This document shows, one piece after another, positions 54,793 to 64,000 of a DNA stretch of 64,000 bases (positions are counted from its first letter, which is position 1; every line of letters begins with the position of its first letter). The notes below the pieces were generated by a model. The model saw nothing but the letters and a program-made list of their open reading frames with translations. It was not told where the DNA came from and did not search any database. Both the position numbers and the translations under genes were made by a program. The stretch covers positions 2,046,001 through 2,110,000 of the forward strand of contig CP030759.1 of NCBI GenBank assembly GCA_003290465.1, given 5' to 3'. The DNA is from Candidatus Sumerlaea chitinivorans. GTDB lineage: Bacteria > Sumerlaeota > Sumerlaeia > Sumerlaeales > Sumerlaeaceae.

Positions 54793-55662
54793 TCATGAAC
54801 GAGGAGGCGGGAGGCGCTCGAATAGCGCAAGGAACTCCTCCAGCCCCAACTCTTCGGCACGAGTTGTTGCAGGTCGCCCAAGAGCAGCCAGCGCTTCCTC
54901 GACCGCGGATTTAGAATATCCCAGTCCCGCGGCCGCCACCGCATTTGGCAGCATTTTGCGCCGTTGAGCAAAGGCCCCCTCCACCAAGCGAAAAAATCGG
55001 GGGCGGCGGTCCTCCGGAAGAGGAGCGCTCCTGCGGCGAAACGCCACGAGCTGACTATCCACCTGCGGCGGGGGAAGAAACGCACGCCGATTCACCAAAA
55101 AGAGCGGTTCCACATCGCAGTAATACTGCAGCTTAATGGTGATTGCGCCGGATGCGCGTCCGCCGTGCGGCACCGCAATACGCTCGGCAACTTCGCGCTG
55201 CATGAGAAGCGTCATGCGCTCGAACTCCGCACCACTTTCTGCGATTCGCATTAGCAGAGGCGACGTAATGTGGTAGGGAATGTTCCCCGCGATGAGGAAG
55301 CGTTCGCCACGCGCTCGGGTTGCTTCTGCCTCGGCCGCATAATCAAAGTCCAACGCATCCGTATAGCGAAACTCCACTCGCTCGCTGACCTCTGGCCAGC
55401 GCCGAAACACCTCGCGATGGAGCGCAGCAAAGCGCTCGTCCAACTCAATCGCCGTCACGCGCGCACCGCACAAAGCAAGAAGCGCTGTCAGGTGCCCTGC
55501 GCCTGCCCCGATCTCCACGACATGCGTGCCCGCGCCCGCCCCTGCAGCTTCCGCGACACGCTCCAGCACCCCCGCATCTACGAGCAGGTGCTGGCCCAAT
55601 CGCTTATTGAGCCATATCCCATGGCGCTTGAGGAGGCGTGTGAAATATACCGGGTTGATCAT
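54793..55662 (-). CDS. rsmA: 16S rRNA (adenine-1518/1519-N6)-dimethyltransferase
   Basis: A 289-residue KsgA enzyme that dimethylates two adenines in 16S rRNA during ribosome assembly. NKRLGQHLLVDAGVLERVA, VVEIGAGAGHLTALLA (SAM motif I), IELDERF and AGNIPYHITSPLL (active-site motif IV) are clear. I start at MINPVYF (55662); the longer frame adds a non-conserved leader. It is a housekeeping gene placed upstream of gltX. Confidence 0.96.
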   Translation of the reverse strand: MINPVYFTRLLKRHGIWLNKRLGQHLLVDAGVLERVAEAAGAGAGTHVVEIGAGAGHLTALLALCGARVTAIELDERFAALHREVFRRWPEVSERVEFRYTDALDFDYAAEAEATRARGERFLIAGNIPYHITSPLLMRIAESGAEFERMTLLMQREVAERIAVPHGGRASGAITIKLQYYCDVEPLFLVNRRAFLPPPQVDSQLVAFRRRSAPLPEDRRPRFFRLVEGAFAQRRKMLPNAVAAAGLGYSKSAVEEALAALGRPATTRAEELGLEEFLALFERLPPPRS

Positions 55663-57524
<1,862 letters not shown>

Positions 57525-57610
57525 AGGCTGTAGGTTACGGCTTGGGGTCGCCCGGCACCAGCCACAAGCGCACTTAATACAAATGCTCTTTGAGGACGCT
57601 GCGAGCCTGT

Positions 57611-57630
57611 GGGGGCAGCCCCCTTGTTTT
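57611..57630 (+). terminator. Possible rho-independent terminator after atpD
   Basis: GGGGG-CAG-CCCCC followed by TTGTTTT lies 87 nt after the atpD stop codon. Confidence 0.5.
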
Positions 57631-57821
57631 CCAGACGTTCAGTGCGTGTGGCAATCAGTCCCAAGTCCGTGGGTAATGAGAATCGCAGCGAGTGAATTTC
57701 AGGCTGCATGGCCGCGATCGCCCGTCGGACGTTATAGTTTGAAGAAATGCAGTGGGCGCTCGTGTCAGCAGGAAATGAATTTTTCGCCGAGCTGGTTGAA
57801 TTATTCGGCGTCGGAACCGAT

Positions 57822-57897
57822 GGGGCGGTAGTTCAGTTGGGAGAACGCCGGTTTTGCAAGCCGGAGGTCACGGGTTCGAATCCCGTCCGCTCCACCA
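57822..57897 (+). tRNA. tRNA-Ala (UGC)
   Basis: The 76-nt cloverleaf has acceptor arms GGGGCGG / CCGCTCC with the G3-U70 pair that defines alanine. The D loop is AGTTCAGTTGGGAGAAC, the anticodon arm CCGGT-TTTGCAA-GCCGG gives anticodon TGC, and the T arm is CGGGTTCGAATCCCG. CCA is encoded at 57895-57897. Confidence 0.97.
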
Positions 57898-57998
57898 TCT
57901 ATTTATATTTTCTCCACTTTCCCACTTCAGTGACCTGGGCAAAGAAACTCGGAAAAGCACAGCTCCGCTATTGGCGGCCAGCGACCTTCACGCACTTG

Positions 57999-58442
57999 TC
58001 ACAGTTTGCGAACCTGAACGGTGTGCGCCAAGTCGCGATCGAAAGCAAACTCGCTATAGCCAACACGCACCAATACGGCTGGAAACTGCTTAAGAACTTT
58101 CACGGTGGTGCCGGGCAAAACCCCCAGCGACAAAAACTTTCGAACATGGTTCGGATCCAGAAAGCGCTCAATGATAGCTTCCCCGCCGGGTTCCACATCC
58201 CCCAACGTCAAGTGCGGCTGACCCGACTCCGACGCGCAAAGTCCGTCGGGAGCCGGCCGAAGCGGTTCTTTGATGAGCCCGACCCACTGCTTGAGACGCA
58301 GAACAAAATTCGGGTCACGCGGCATCTCCATCCCGCAATTGGGGCATTTCACCATGGCACACGAGGAGCGGGCACAGCAGAGGCTGCAGGCTATGCGGCT
58401 TTCGTTTTCGTTAAATTCAGTCCCACACTTTGAACAGATCAT
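57999..58442 (-). CDS. feoA: FeoA-like protein with N-terminal cysteine-rich domain
   Basis: A 147-residue protein. The C-terminal 75 residues are a FeoA SH3-like domain (TLGDVEPGGEAIIERFLD, LSLGVLPGTTVKVLKQFP, FDRDLAHTVQV), which partners FeoB in ferrous iron uptake. The N-terminal 40 residues hold CSKC, CSLCC, SSC and CPNC, like a zinc ribbon or rubredoxin-type knuckle, not part of ordinary FeoA (about 75 residues). The ATG at 58442 starts just after the feoB stop, so translation is coupled. A metal-sensing or docking role for the Cys domain is inference. Confidence 0.82.
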   Translation of the reverse strand: MICSKCGTEFNENESRIACSLCCARSSCAMVKCPNCGMEMPRDPNFVLRLKQWVGLIKEPLRPAPDGLCASESGQPHLTLGDVEPGGEAIIERFLDPNHVRKFLSLGVLPGTTVKVLKQFPAVLVRVGYSEFAFDRDLAHTVQVRKL

Positions 58443-58443
58443 C

Positions 58444-60366
58444 TTACAGCCACCCCGTTGAGAGTGCCACGTAATTAGCCAAAATACCAACCGTCGTCGC
58501 CGTAAGCCAAACGGCTGCACTCGTGGCGAGCGCAAATTTCCAACCTCGCTCTTTCTTCATCACAAAGAATTGTGCAATGCATGGGAGGAAGAGAGAAATC
58601 ACGAGCACCGACACAAAGATTTGGCGCGGGTTGAGCTGACCATGATTCAGCAAATCCAAAAGCCCCGCAGCACCATAATCGCGACGGAAGAAACCAAACA
58701 GGAACGCCGATGCTGCTTCCGCTGGCAGCCCCATCAGGCCAATAATTGGCACGATCAGTTTGATGACCGCCTGAAAGAGCCCCGTGAGGGTCCCAACCCA
58801 GATGATCACGCTCGCAAACAGGAAAAGCGGTAAGATCTCGATAAAGTACCAGTACATGCGCGAATACGTCTTCATGAGAACGTTGGACAGTCGGGGCATC
58901 CGAAGCGGCGGAATCTCCAGATAAAAGGCAGGCGCCCGCCCCGGCACCGTTCGCGCTGCAATCATCCCCAGAGCAAGGAAGATAATCGTCATGAGCACAC
59001 ACCACGCGATGAAAATTTGGTGGTGGGTGCTCACCATGGCCAAAATGACCCCTAATTGGGCTGAACAGGGAATTGCGAAGCCGAGCAAGAGGGTCGCGAT
59101 AATTCTTTCGCGGCGCGTCTCCAGAATACGCGTCACCACCGTTGCCATTGTGCCGCACCCGAATCCCAAGATGATCGGAATCACCGCGCGGCCATTGAGA
59201 CCCAGCTTCTTGAACACCCGGTCGAGTAGGAGCGCCAACCGCGGCAAATATCCACTATCTTCGAGGATCGAGAACATGATGAAGAAAGTCCCGACAATTG
59301 GCAGGATCAGCGCAATCGCGTAGCGTAGGCCGAGCGTAAAGACCCCGTAATCGTGAACAAACAGATCCTGAAGAACAGGCCACGGAATGAGGCGCTCGAC
59401 CCATGCCGTCAGCCACGGCGTGACGTATGTTTCGTAGAGATCATTTTCCAGAAAGTCCACGAGTGTCCCTGCCCCGAACTGCCCCACAAACTGATAGACG
59501 CCGAAATAAAGCACCGCAAACGCGATGGGGACGGCGGTCCAGACGTTCATGGTGAGACGGTTTAGCACGCCGGCAAAGGTACTTGAAGAAGGTATAGGGA
59601 AACTTGCCACCTCCGCAAGCACACTGTCCGCATAACGTTGACGCGCCAAACGCAGTTCGAGTTCAAACTGCGTGCGCTCTTCCAGCTCCAATTCGTCGAG
59701 CAGCTCGGGCCCCACGATTTGCGCGGGGGGCGGCAGGGGCTTTCCCTCAGGAAGTACGTTAGCGGCGTACTCGCGTAGGACGGACCGTACCCTCGGCGGA
59801 TAATCAATCGGGGGAACTGGAGGCAGCTGAGAAATCCCATCGCGAATAACAGCGCACAGACGATCCATCCCTTCGCCCGTCGTCGCAACGGTCTCCACCA
59901 CAGGAATGCCAAGCTCCTCACCCAATTGGGTGGAATCAATGGACACCCCCAACCGCCGGGCTTCGTCCATGAGGTTCAACACCAAGATAACCTTCCGGCG
60001 TAGCTCGAGAAGCTCGAGGGTAAAGGGCAGCATGCGGCGCAAATTCTTGGCGTCCACCACCTGCACAATGATTGCCTGAGGCTCGCTCAGGATCATTTCG
60101 CGAGCGATTCGCTCCTCCTCCGAGATCGGAACCAACGAATATGCCCCCGGCGTGTCGCGAAGCTCATAGCCCGGAAGAAACGGAGAGGTTCCCGTGGAAA
60201 TGTCCACCGTCGTGCCGGGATAATTGGAAACGCTCACATGCCGGCCGGTCAAACGATTGAAGATGAGGCTCTTGCCGACATTCGGCGGCCCAACAATCAG
60301 CAGCAACTGCGACACGCCCTGCGATGTTGAGCCCTTCTGCGATTCCGAATGGCAAAGTTCCGTCAT
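58444..60366 (-). CDS. feoB: Ferrous iron transport protein FeoB
   Basis: A 640-residue inner-membrane Fe(II) transporter. The cytoplasmic G domain shows G1 GPPNVGKS (26-33), G3 DTPG (71-74) and LNLMDEA as G4. The linker helical region follows, then about ten membrane helices with the two Gate motifs, including conserved GFGCGTMATVV and IPCSAQLG cysteines. It is somewhat shorter than E. coli FeoB (773) because of a reduced C-terminus, as in many bacteria. Its product is followed directly by a FeoA-like protein, the reverse of the common feoA-feoB order. Confidence 0.95.
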   Translation of the reverse strand: MTELCHSESQKGSTSQGVSQLLLIVGPPNVGKSLIFNRLTGRHVSVSNYPGTTVDISTGTSPFLPGYELRDTPGAYSLVPISEEERIAREMILSEPQAIIVQVVDAKNLRRMLPFTLELLELRRKVILVLNLMDEARRLGVSIDSTQLGEELGIPVVETVATTGEGMDRLCAVIRDGISQLPPVPPIDYPPRVRSVLREYAANVLPEGKPLPPPAQIVGPELLDELELEERTQFELELRLARQRYADSVLAEVASFPIPSSSTFAGVLNRLTMNVWTAVPIAFAVLYFGVYQFVGQFGAGTLVDFLENDLYETYVTPWLTAWVERLIPWPVLQDLFVHDYGVFTLGLRYAIALILPIVGTFFIMFSILEDSGYLPRLALLLDRVFKKLGLNGRAVIPIILGFGCGTMATVVTRILETRRERIIATLLLGFAIPCSAQLGVILAMVSTHHQIFIAWCVLMTIIFLALGMIAARTVPGRAPAFYLEIPPLRMPRLSNVLMKTYSRMYWYFIEILPLFLFASVIIWVGTLTGLFQAVIKLIVPIIGLMGLPAEAASAFLFGFFRRDYGAAGLLDLLNHGQLNPRQIFVSVLVISLFLPCIAQFFVMKKERGWKFALATSAAVWLTATTVGILANYVALSTGWL

Positions 60367-60795
60367 GCTGCACCGTCATCCTGTTGATTCATGGAGATTG
60401 CGCAAAAGTGTACTAAAATGGTCTTGTTTCTATTCTTGATGGAGATCAAGCAAGTAGAAAAACTGTCCCTACAGCGGCTCGTTCGTCTGAGCTTGAACGG
60501 CTCGTCGCCGAGTTTTTTGCAGCGCAACGTCATTGCACGTGACTCAATTTACTGCGCGAGCAAACGCCTATTCCTCTTCCTGAGAAAGCGCCACGCAAAA
60601 AGCGCACGCGGCAGAGGCCAAACGAGCGCGGCTCCTCAAGAACTCCGGCTGACAAGGGCGACGAAGAAGGCCTCAGCGGCTTACTCTGCTTTTCTTCTCA
60701 GCGAACGCGAAAAGCCAAATCGCCTTTCAGCTTGCGATGCGGGTGTCGAAGTTTTGCGTGTGCCGGCCCCAAAAACGCGATCAGTTCACCACGAG
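60367..60795. other. 429-bp region between feoB and GHL10 genes
   Basis: A plus-strand open frame (60391-60816) runs through the gap but overlaps the end of the GHL10 gene and has no family motif. Another frame encodes a charged, Arg/Pro-rich stretch (PEKAPRKKRTRQRPN) broken by a stop, perhaps the relic of a small gene. The feoB promoter should lie at the left end; I see no certain Fur box. Confidence 0.35.
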
Positions 60796-61947
60796 CTACC
60801 ATTCAATGCCACGTAAGAGCTCGAGGCCCTCGTCACTGTCGAGGATCCATGAGTAACAGAAGATACTGAATCCCTCGACACCAAGCTTGCGAGCGAGAGC
60901 AGCTTGTTCGCGGATGGGGGGATGTGTCGGGCCCGAGTATTGGTCCACTGTTCTGCGCTGCACGGCAAAGATCGGCAGGAGTCGCGTTTTCGATTTTGGC
61001 GGTGTTGCCTCGCGCACGTAAATGATCCCGTTCTCAATCCCTTGTAAGGTGGAATCGTAAACCATCGGACAAATGGCATCGAGGTAGCCCCGCCGGAGCA
61101 TTTCGCGCCAGTTTTGGAACTTGGAGCTTTCATATCGCGCGCTCTCCGGCCCAGCAAAAATCGCAGCCGAAAGCTCGATGGGTTTGCCCGATGCCTTCAC
61201 GCGGTCGCGCGCCATGCGCACCATCGTCAGCACCTGCTCCTCGCGGAATTCGACCCAACGCTGCCACTCCGGGCTTGTGGTCACCCGCTCGATGGAGAGC
61301 GGATCCACGCCCGTGCGCTGCTTGTAAAGCTTGCGCGTATAATCGTCGTAACCGGCGTCGGGTTTGCCATCTGGATAGCGGATATAGTCAAGGTTGATGC
61401 CTGCCACGTCGTACTTGCGCGCAATTTCTTCGATATAGTCCGCAAGAAGCTTACGGACTTCCGGGTGTGCCGGATTTGCGAAAATGTGGGCTGGCTCGGC
61501 CTTATCCGTGAGGTTCCCGTCGCGCAACCGCGCTCGCCATTCGGGATGTTTCTCAAACAACGGTGTTTTAGGGAATTGGGGGTAAAGCTTCGTGTCGACT
61601 TCCCAGTAAAACGTCTCAATCCAAGCGTGAATTTTCAGGCCGCGACGTTTCCCCTCCTGAATGTATAGCCGAAGGTAGTCGGTCCCACGCATCTCCGGCC
61701 GCTGCGGCATGTACTGACTCGGAAAGATCGAAAACCCATGGTAAAAAGTCTCGACGTACACCGCATTGAAGCCGGCCCGCTGGATATCGTCGAGCTGCTT
61801 CGTGACGGAGGTTTTCGAGGCCTCTGGGCGAACCCAAACCCCAAGCAACTTGGGCCCACTTGTTAACCGTGAGGCGGATTGGGCTGCCCCAACCATACAC
61901 CAACTGAGCGCAACGCTCAGGCAAACAAGCCGCAGAAATCCTTTCAT
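60796..61947 (-). CDS. Exported GHL10 (DUF187) glycoside hydrolase-like protein
   Basis: A 383-residue secreted protein. Signal peptide about 1-25 (LVCLSVALSWCMVGAAQSA). The GHL10 barrel follows: KLLGVWVRPEASKTS, FNAVYVETFYHGFS, LKIHAWIETFYWEVD and VAGINLDYIRYPDGKP, with acidic residues at the expected ends of strands. It lacks the extra beta domains of the larger copy at 47090. AAGGAG precedes the ATG. It lies 18 nt after the Gfo/Idh/MocA gene, so the two are probably co-transcribed, which links it to sugar metabolism. Confidence 0.9.
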   Translation of the reverse strand: MKGFLRLVCLSVALSWCMVGAAQSASRLTSGPKLLGVWVRPEASKTSVTKQLDDIQRAGFNAVYVETFYHGFSIFPSQYMPQRPEMRGTDYLRLYIQEGKRRGLKIHAWIETFYWEVDTKLYPQFPKTPLFEKHPEWRARLRDGNLTDKAEPAHIFANPAHPEVRKLLADYIEEIARKYDVAGINLDYIRYPDGKPDAGYDDYTRKLYKQRTGVDPLSIERVTTSPEWQRWVEFREEQVLTMVRMARDRVKASGKPIELSAAIFAGPESARYESSKFQNWREMLRRGYLDAICPMVYDSTLQGIENGIIYVREATPPKSKTRLLPIFAVQRRTVDQYSGPTHPPIREQAALARKLGVEGFSIFCYSWILDSDEGLELLRGIEW

Positions 61948-61965
61948 GGTCGCTCTCCTTTTCGC

Positions 61966-62823
61966 CTATGGACGCTGTTTGAGATCCACCCACGCACCAT
62001 CCTTCGCCGCCGACTCTTCGGCACCCCGAAGCACCGCCACACTATCAAGCATCTCCGTGACTGGGATGGGCGAAACCCGAGTACAGAAAAACTCGAGTAC
62101 TGCTCGCATTAGATTTTCATAGAATTCCTCGTAGCGAGTCACAGTGGCCACATGGTAGCGATTCGCACTGAGGATCCCGACTTGCCACGGAACGGCTTCC
62201 TGCTGATTCTCGGCACTGCGTACCTCGATGAACGCACGCACGTCACCGGCGTCGAGCGTGACAAGACGAGCATGGGCATCGCCGGTATCACGAACTCGCT
62301 GCACAGGCCGCCCCAAAACCCGAAGTGCGGGTGCGAGCGTGTGGATGCCGTAGCCAGCCCAGTTCCCAAATCCTCGTGAGAACACCGATTCGACTGGTCC
62401 CGCCAAGCCAGCCAACAGTTGCTCAAGTTCGGATGCAAATCGCAAGGCTGAGCTGCTCATAATTGGCGTGCCGTGGCGCTCGGCCAACTCCACCATTGCT
62501 TCCGAATCGGCAACGGTTTCGGCCAGGACTTTGTCCACAAACACGGGCTTGCCAGAGGCGAGGGCCGCCTGGGCGAGGGGGCGATGGGCTTCAAAATTGT
62601 CAGGGGCAAGAACAAGAATAGCATCGCTTTTTTCGACAACCTCTTCTGGAGAAGCGGCCCGTGAGACGCCGTGCGTGGCGCACCAGTCCTCCCCCGACGT
62701 CGGAGCGCATTCATAAGCAGCACAAAGCTCTACTGAACCCTGACCAATCTTCTCGACCAACAGTCGACGAAAAACCTCAGCATGGTAATTATGTAAGTGG
62801 TGATCAATGAATCCAACTTTCAC
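61966..62823 (-). CDS. Gfo/Idh/MocA-family oxidoreductase (short)
   Basis: A 285-residue protein with the N-terminal Rossmann part (MKVGFIDHHLHNYHAEVF), AILVLAPDNFEAH and the active-site-type Lys in VFVDKVLAET. It is shorter than usual (330-430 residues), with a reduced C-terminal barrel. The start is GTG, 11 nt after GGGAGG. It is followed 18 nt later by the GHL10 gene. Such fused or paired enzymes often process sugars released by a glycosidase; here that is inference. Confidence 0.85.
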   Translation of the reverse strand: MKVGFIDHHLHNYHAEVFRRLLVEKIGQGSVELCAAYECAPTSGEDWCATHGVSRAASPEEVVEKSDAILVLAPDNFEAHRPLAQAALASGKPVFVDKVLAETVADSEAMVELAERHGTPIMSSSALRFASELEQLLAGLAGPVESVFSRGFGNWAGYGIHTLAPALRVLGRPVQRVRDTGDAHARLVTLDAGDVRAFIEVRSAENQQEAVPWQVGILSANRYHVATVTRYEEFYENLMRAVLEFFCTRVSPIPVTEMLDSVAVLRGAEESAAKDGAWVDLKQRP

Positions 62824-62920
62824 TTCCGGCTAAACCTCCCATTATTTTGATCACGAAATATCGCCCAAAATCCAAATGCAAGGAGGATTTCCAGGGGCAA
62901 TTTACAGTAATTTAGGTAAC

Positions 62921-62955
62921 AAAAAAGCGCCTTCCGACTGTTTGCCGGAAGGCGC
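62921..62955 (-). terminator. Strong rho-independent terminator of the DUF5666 gene
   Basis: On the minus strand a perfect 10-bp stem GCGCCTTCCG / CGGAAGGCGC with a 9-nt loop is followed by TTTTTT, about 88 nt after the stop codon at 63043. Confidence 0.85.
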
Positions 62956-63042
62956 CCAAGCCACCGTAAGGTTCGACTACTTCACGATGTACGTCGAGCG
63001 CGAGTGGGGGAGTACACCATTCAGTGGCCCTCTAAGGCGACC

Positions 63043-64000
63043 TCAACGACGCTTCGCTTCAATCTTCACTGCAATCAGCGTAGTGGAAACATATTTGGCC
63101 TCGGCTTTATCGCCAACCTGAAGATCCGCGAGTGTGGCTTGCCGGCCATTACGTTTGATGGAAGTCGTCGAGTCAACCAGTAAGGTGACTGGTGCCCCAC
63201 CTCTCTTTGGCGTAATCGTCACTGAGTTGAGTCCGAGGTCAACGCCGCTAATCGTCCCCTCGACTTTAGCCAAGCCGGGGGCAGGAGATGGAGGTGTCGC
63301 GCTTTTCGCTTTGATCTTAAGGGCGACGCCTGTCACCGGGTCGTACTTAGCCTCGCACTTATCTCCCACTTGAAGGTCGCTCAGAGTGGCTGCCATCTCA
63401 TTGCGGGTGATGGAAGTGGTCGAGTCTACCAGTAGGGTGACTGGAGCTCCACCGCTCTTCGGCGTGATGGTCACTGAGTTGAGTCCGAGGTCAAGGCCGC
63501 TAATCGTCCCCTCGACTTCCGCTAACCCGGGGCCAGGGGGTGGAAGCGTGGCGCTCTTCGCCTCAATCTTGATGGCGACAGAGGTCGTCGGATTGTATTT
63601 CACCTCGACGCAATCGCCAACCTGAATATCGGCTAACGTAGCTGGCGCATCGTCCCGCTCGATCTTGGTGGTTGCGTCCACTTGAACCGTGACCGAGCCA
63701 CTCGTCAACGTGGACGTAACAGTCAATGTCCCGAGTAGGGGATCCACTGCTGTAACCGTGCCCTTAACTTCTGCCGTTGGCGTCGAGCCACTCCCCGGCG
63801 ACTTCACCTCGATCTTGCTCGCAACAAGCGTCGTGGGATTATACTTCACTTCTACAGAATCCCCCACCAGAAGGTCGGCAAGTCCTGCCGCTCGCCTGTT
63901 ACGCGTGATTCGGGTCGAAGCATCCACAGTGACCGTGACGTCCGCTCCTCCACGTGCGGGCGTCACAGTCACTGTGCTGCCGATTAGGTCAATGGCACTG
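63043..64000 (-). CDS. DUF5666-repeat protein (5' end beyond window)
   Basis: At least 319 residues of a repeat protein; the N-terminus is outside the window. Four units of about 84 residues each run TISGxDLGLNSVTITP, a VDSTTSITRN-type strand, ATLxDLQVGDKxEAKY and KIKAKS, joined by Pro/Ser-rich linkers (SATPPSPAPG). This is the DUF5666 small beta domain. The last two units are nearly identical in DNA over long stretches with a 252-bp period, a sign of recent duplication. A strong terminator follows. An exported or surface role is inferred from the linkers; the function is unknown. Confidence 0.82.
   Translation of the reverse strand, partial: SAIDLIGSTVTVTPARGGADVTVTVDASTRITRNRRAAGLADLLVGDSVEVKYNPTTLVASKIEVKSPGSGSTPTAEVKGTVTAVDPLLGTLTVTSTLTSGSVTVQVDATTKIERDDAPATLADIQVGDCVEVKYNPTTSVAIKIEAKSATLPPPGPGLAEVEGTISGLDLGLNSVTITPKSGGAPVTLLVDSTTSITRNEMAATLSDLQVGDKCEAKYDPVTGVALKIKAKSATPPSPAPGLAKVEGTISGVDLGLNSVTITPKRGGAPVTLLVDSTTSIKRNGRQATLADLQVGDKAEAKYVSTTLIAVKIEAKRR
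63223..63539. repeat. Tandem DUF5666 coding repeats, 252-bp period
   Basis: The segment beginning ACTGAGTTGAGTCCGAGG recurs at 63221 and 63473, exactly 252 bp apart (84 codons). The following 30 or so bases differ at only one or two positions, marking a young internal duplication. Confidence 0.8.

Noticed and set aside
60391-60816. 141-codon plus-strand open frame
   Set aside because: No motif, odd composition, and it overlaps the end of the GHL10 gene.

Overview
The window is a gene-dense piece of bacterial chromosome with moderately high GC. It has no rRNA, CRISPR array, prophage or recognisable insertion sequence. The cell looks diderm and heterotrophic: there is an alginate-export-type outer-membrane barrel, two signal-peptide-II lipoproteins, exported glycosidase-like proteins and many sugar and envelope genes. 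A lone F-type ATP synthase beta gene, glnS and gltX side by side, a lone pseudopilin and paired DUF187 (GHL10) proteins would suit an uncultured or candidate phylum. Sumerlaeota (BRC1) is my best guess, but only a guess, because no phylogenetic marker can be placed by eye.

Layout. 1-4490 (minus): a probable operon marR-leuC-leuD, then a metallo-beta-lactamase-fold hydrolase and a family 2 glycosyltransferase cut by the window edge. A perfect 16-bp palindrome lies at the regulator's start codon. 4666-9833 (minus): an alginate-export-type porin, then a two-gene glycosyltransferase operon with a clear terminator. 10501-11972 (plus): two Hsp20 genes, the first with a signal/anchor sequence, ending in a strong terminator. 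12024-16847 (minus): a HIT protein, two large multi-pass membrane proteins (one GT-C-like) and a pseudopilin. 17038-19686 (plus): a large HEAT-type repeat protein. 19770-22371 (minus): an ArsR-methyltransferase fusion followed by ahcY, which fits feedback control of the SAM/SAH cycle. 22408-23232 has no confident gene but contains a nested set of complementary segments that could be a structured RNA. 23233-27147: a SufE-like protein without its catalytic cysteine, a PLP aminotransferase, a DUF362 ferredoxin-like protein and a GNAT acetyltransferase.

27304-34144 (minus): a string of lipoproteins, a metallophosphoesterase, a polysaccharide deacetylase, a GT4 glycosyltransferase and glnD. Several junctions are tight or overlapping, so this is probably an envelope unit plus nitrogen control. 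34393-44156 (plus): a PfkB sugar kinase, an aldo/keto reductase, a heparan-glucosaminide-acetyltransferase-like membrane protein, a 1398-residue PAS/GAF/GGDEF/EAL protein and an exported alpha/beta hydrolase. 44164-49624: a Gfo/Idh/MocA oxidoreductase, a threonine dehydratase with ACT domain, and a large exported GHL10 protein. 49873-55662 (minus): hom, glnS, gltX, rsmA. 56097-57897 (plus): a solitary atpD with a likely terminator, then tRNA-Ala(UGC). 57999-60366 (minus): feoB followed by a feoA with an added cysteine-rich domain. 60796-64000 (minus): a second GHL10 protein, a second Gfo/Idh/MocA protein, and a secreted-type protein of tandem DUF5666 repeats cut by the window edge.

The most unusual signals are the possible structured RNA at 22839-22998, the isolated atpD, the exported Hsp20, the SufE-like protein without cysteine, the zinc-ribbon-like FeoA fusion and the recently duplicated DUF5666 repeats. 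I did not find a clear multi-gene system that I would call wholly undescribed.
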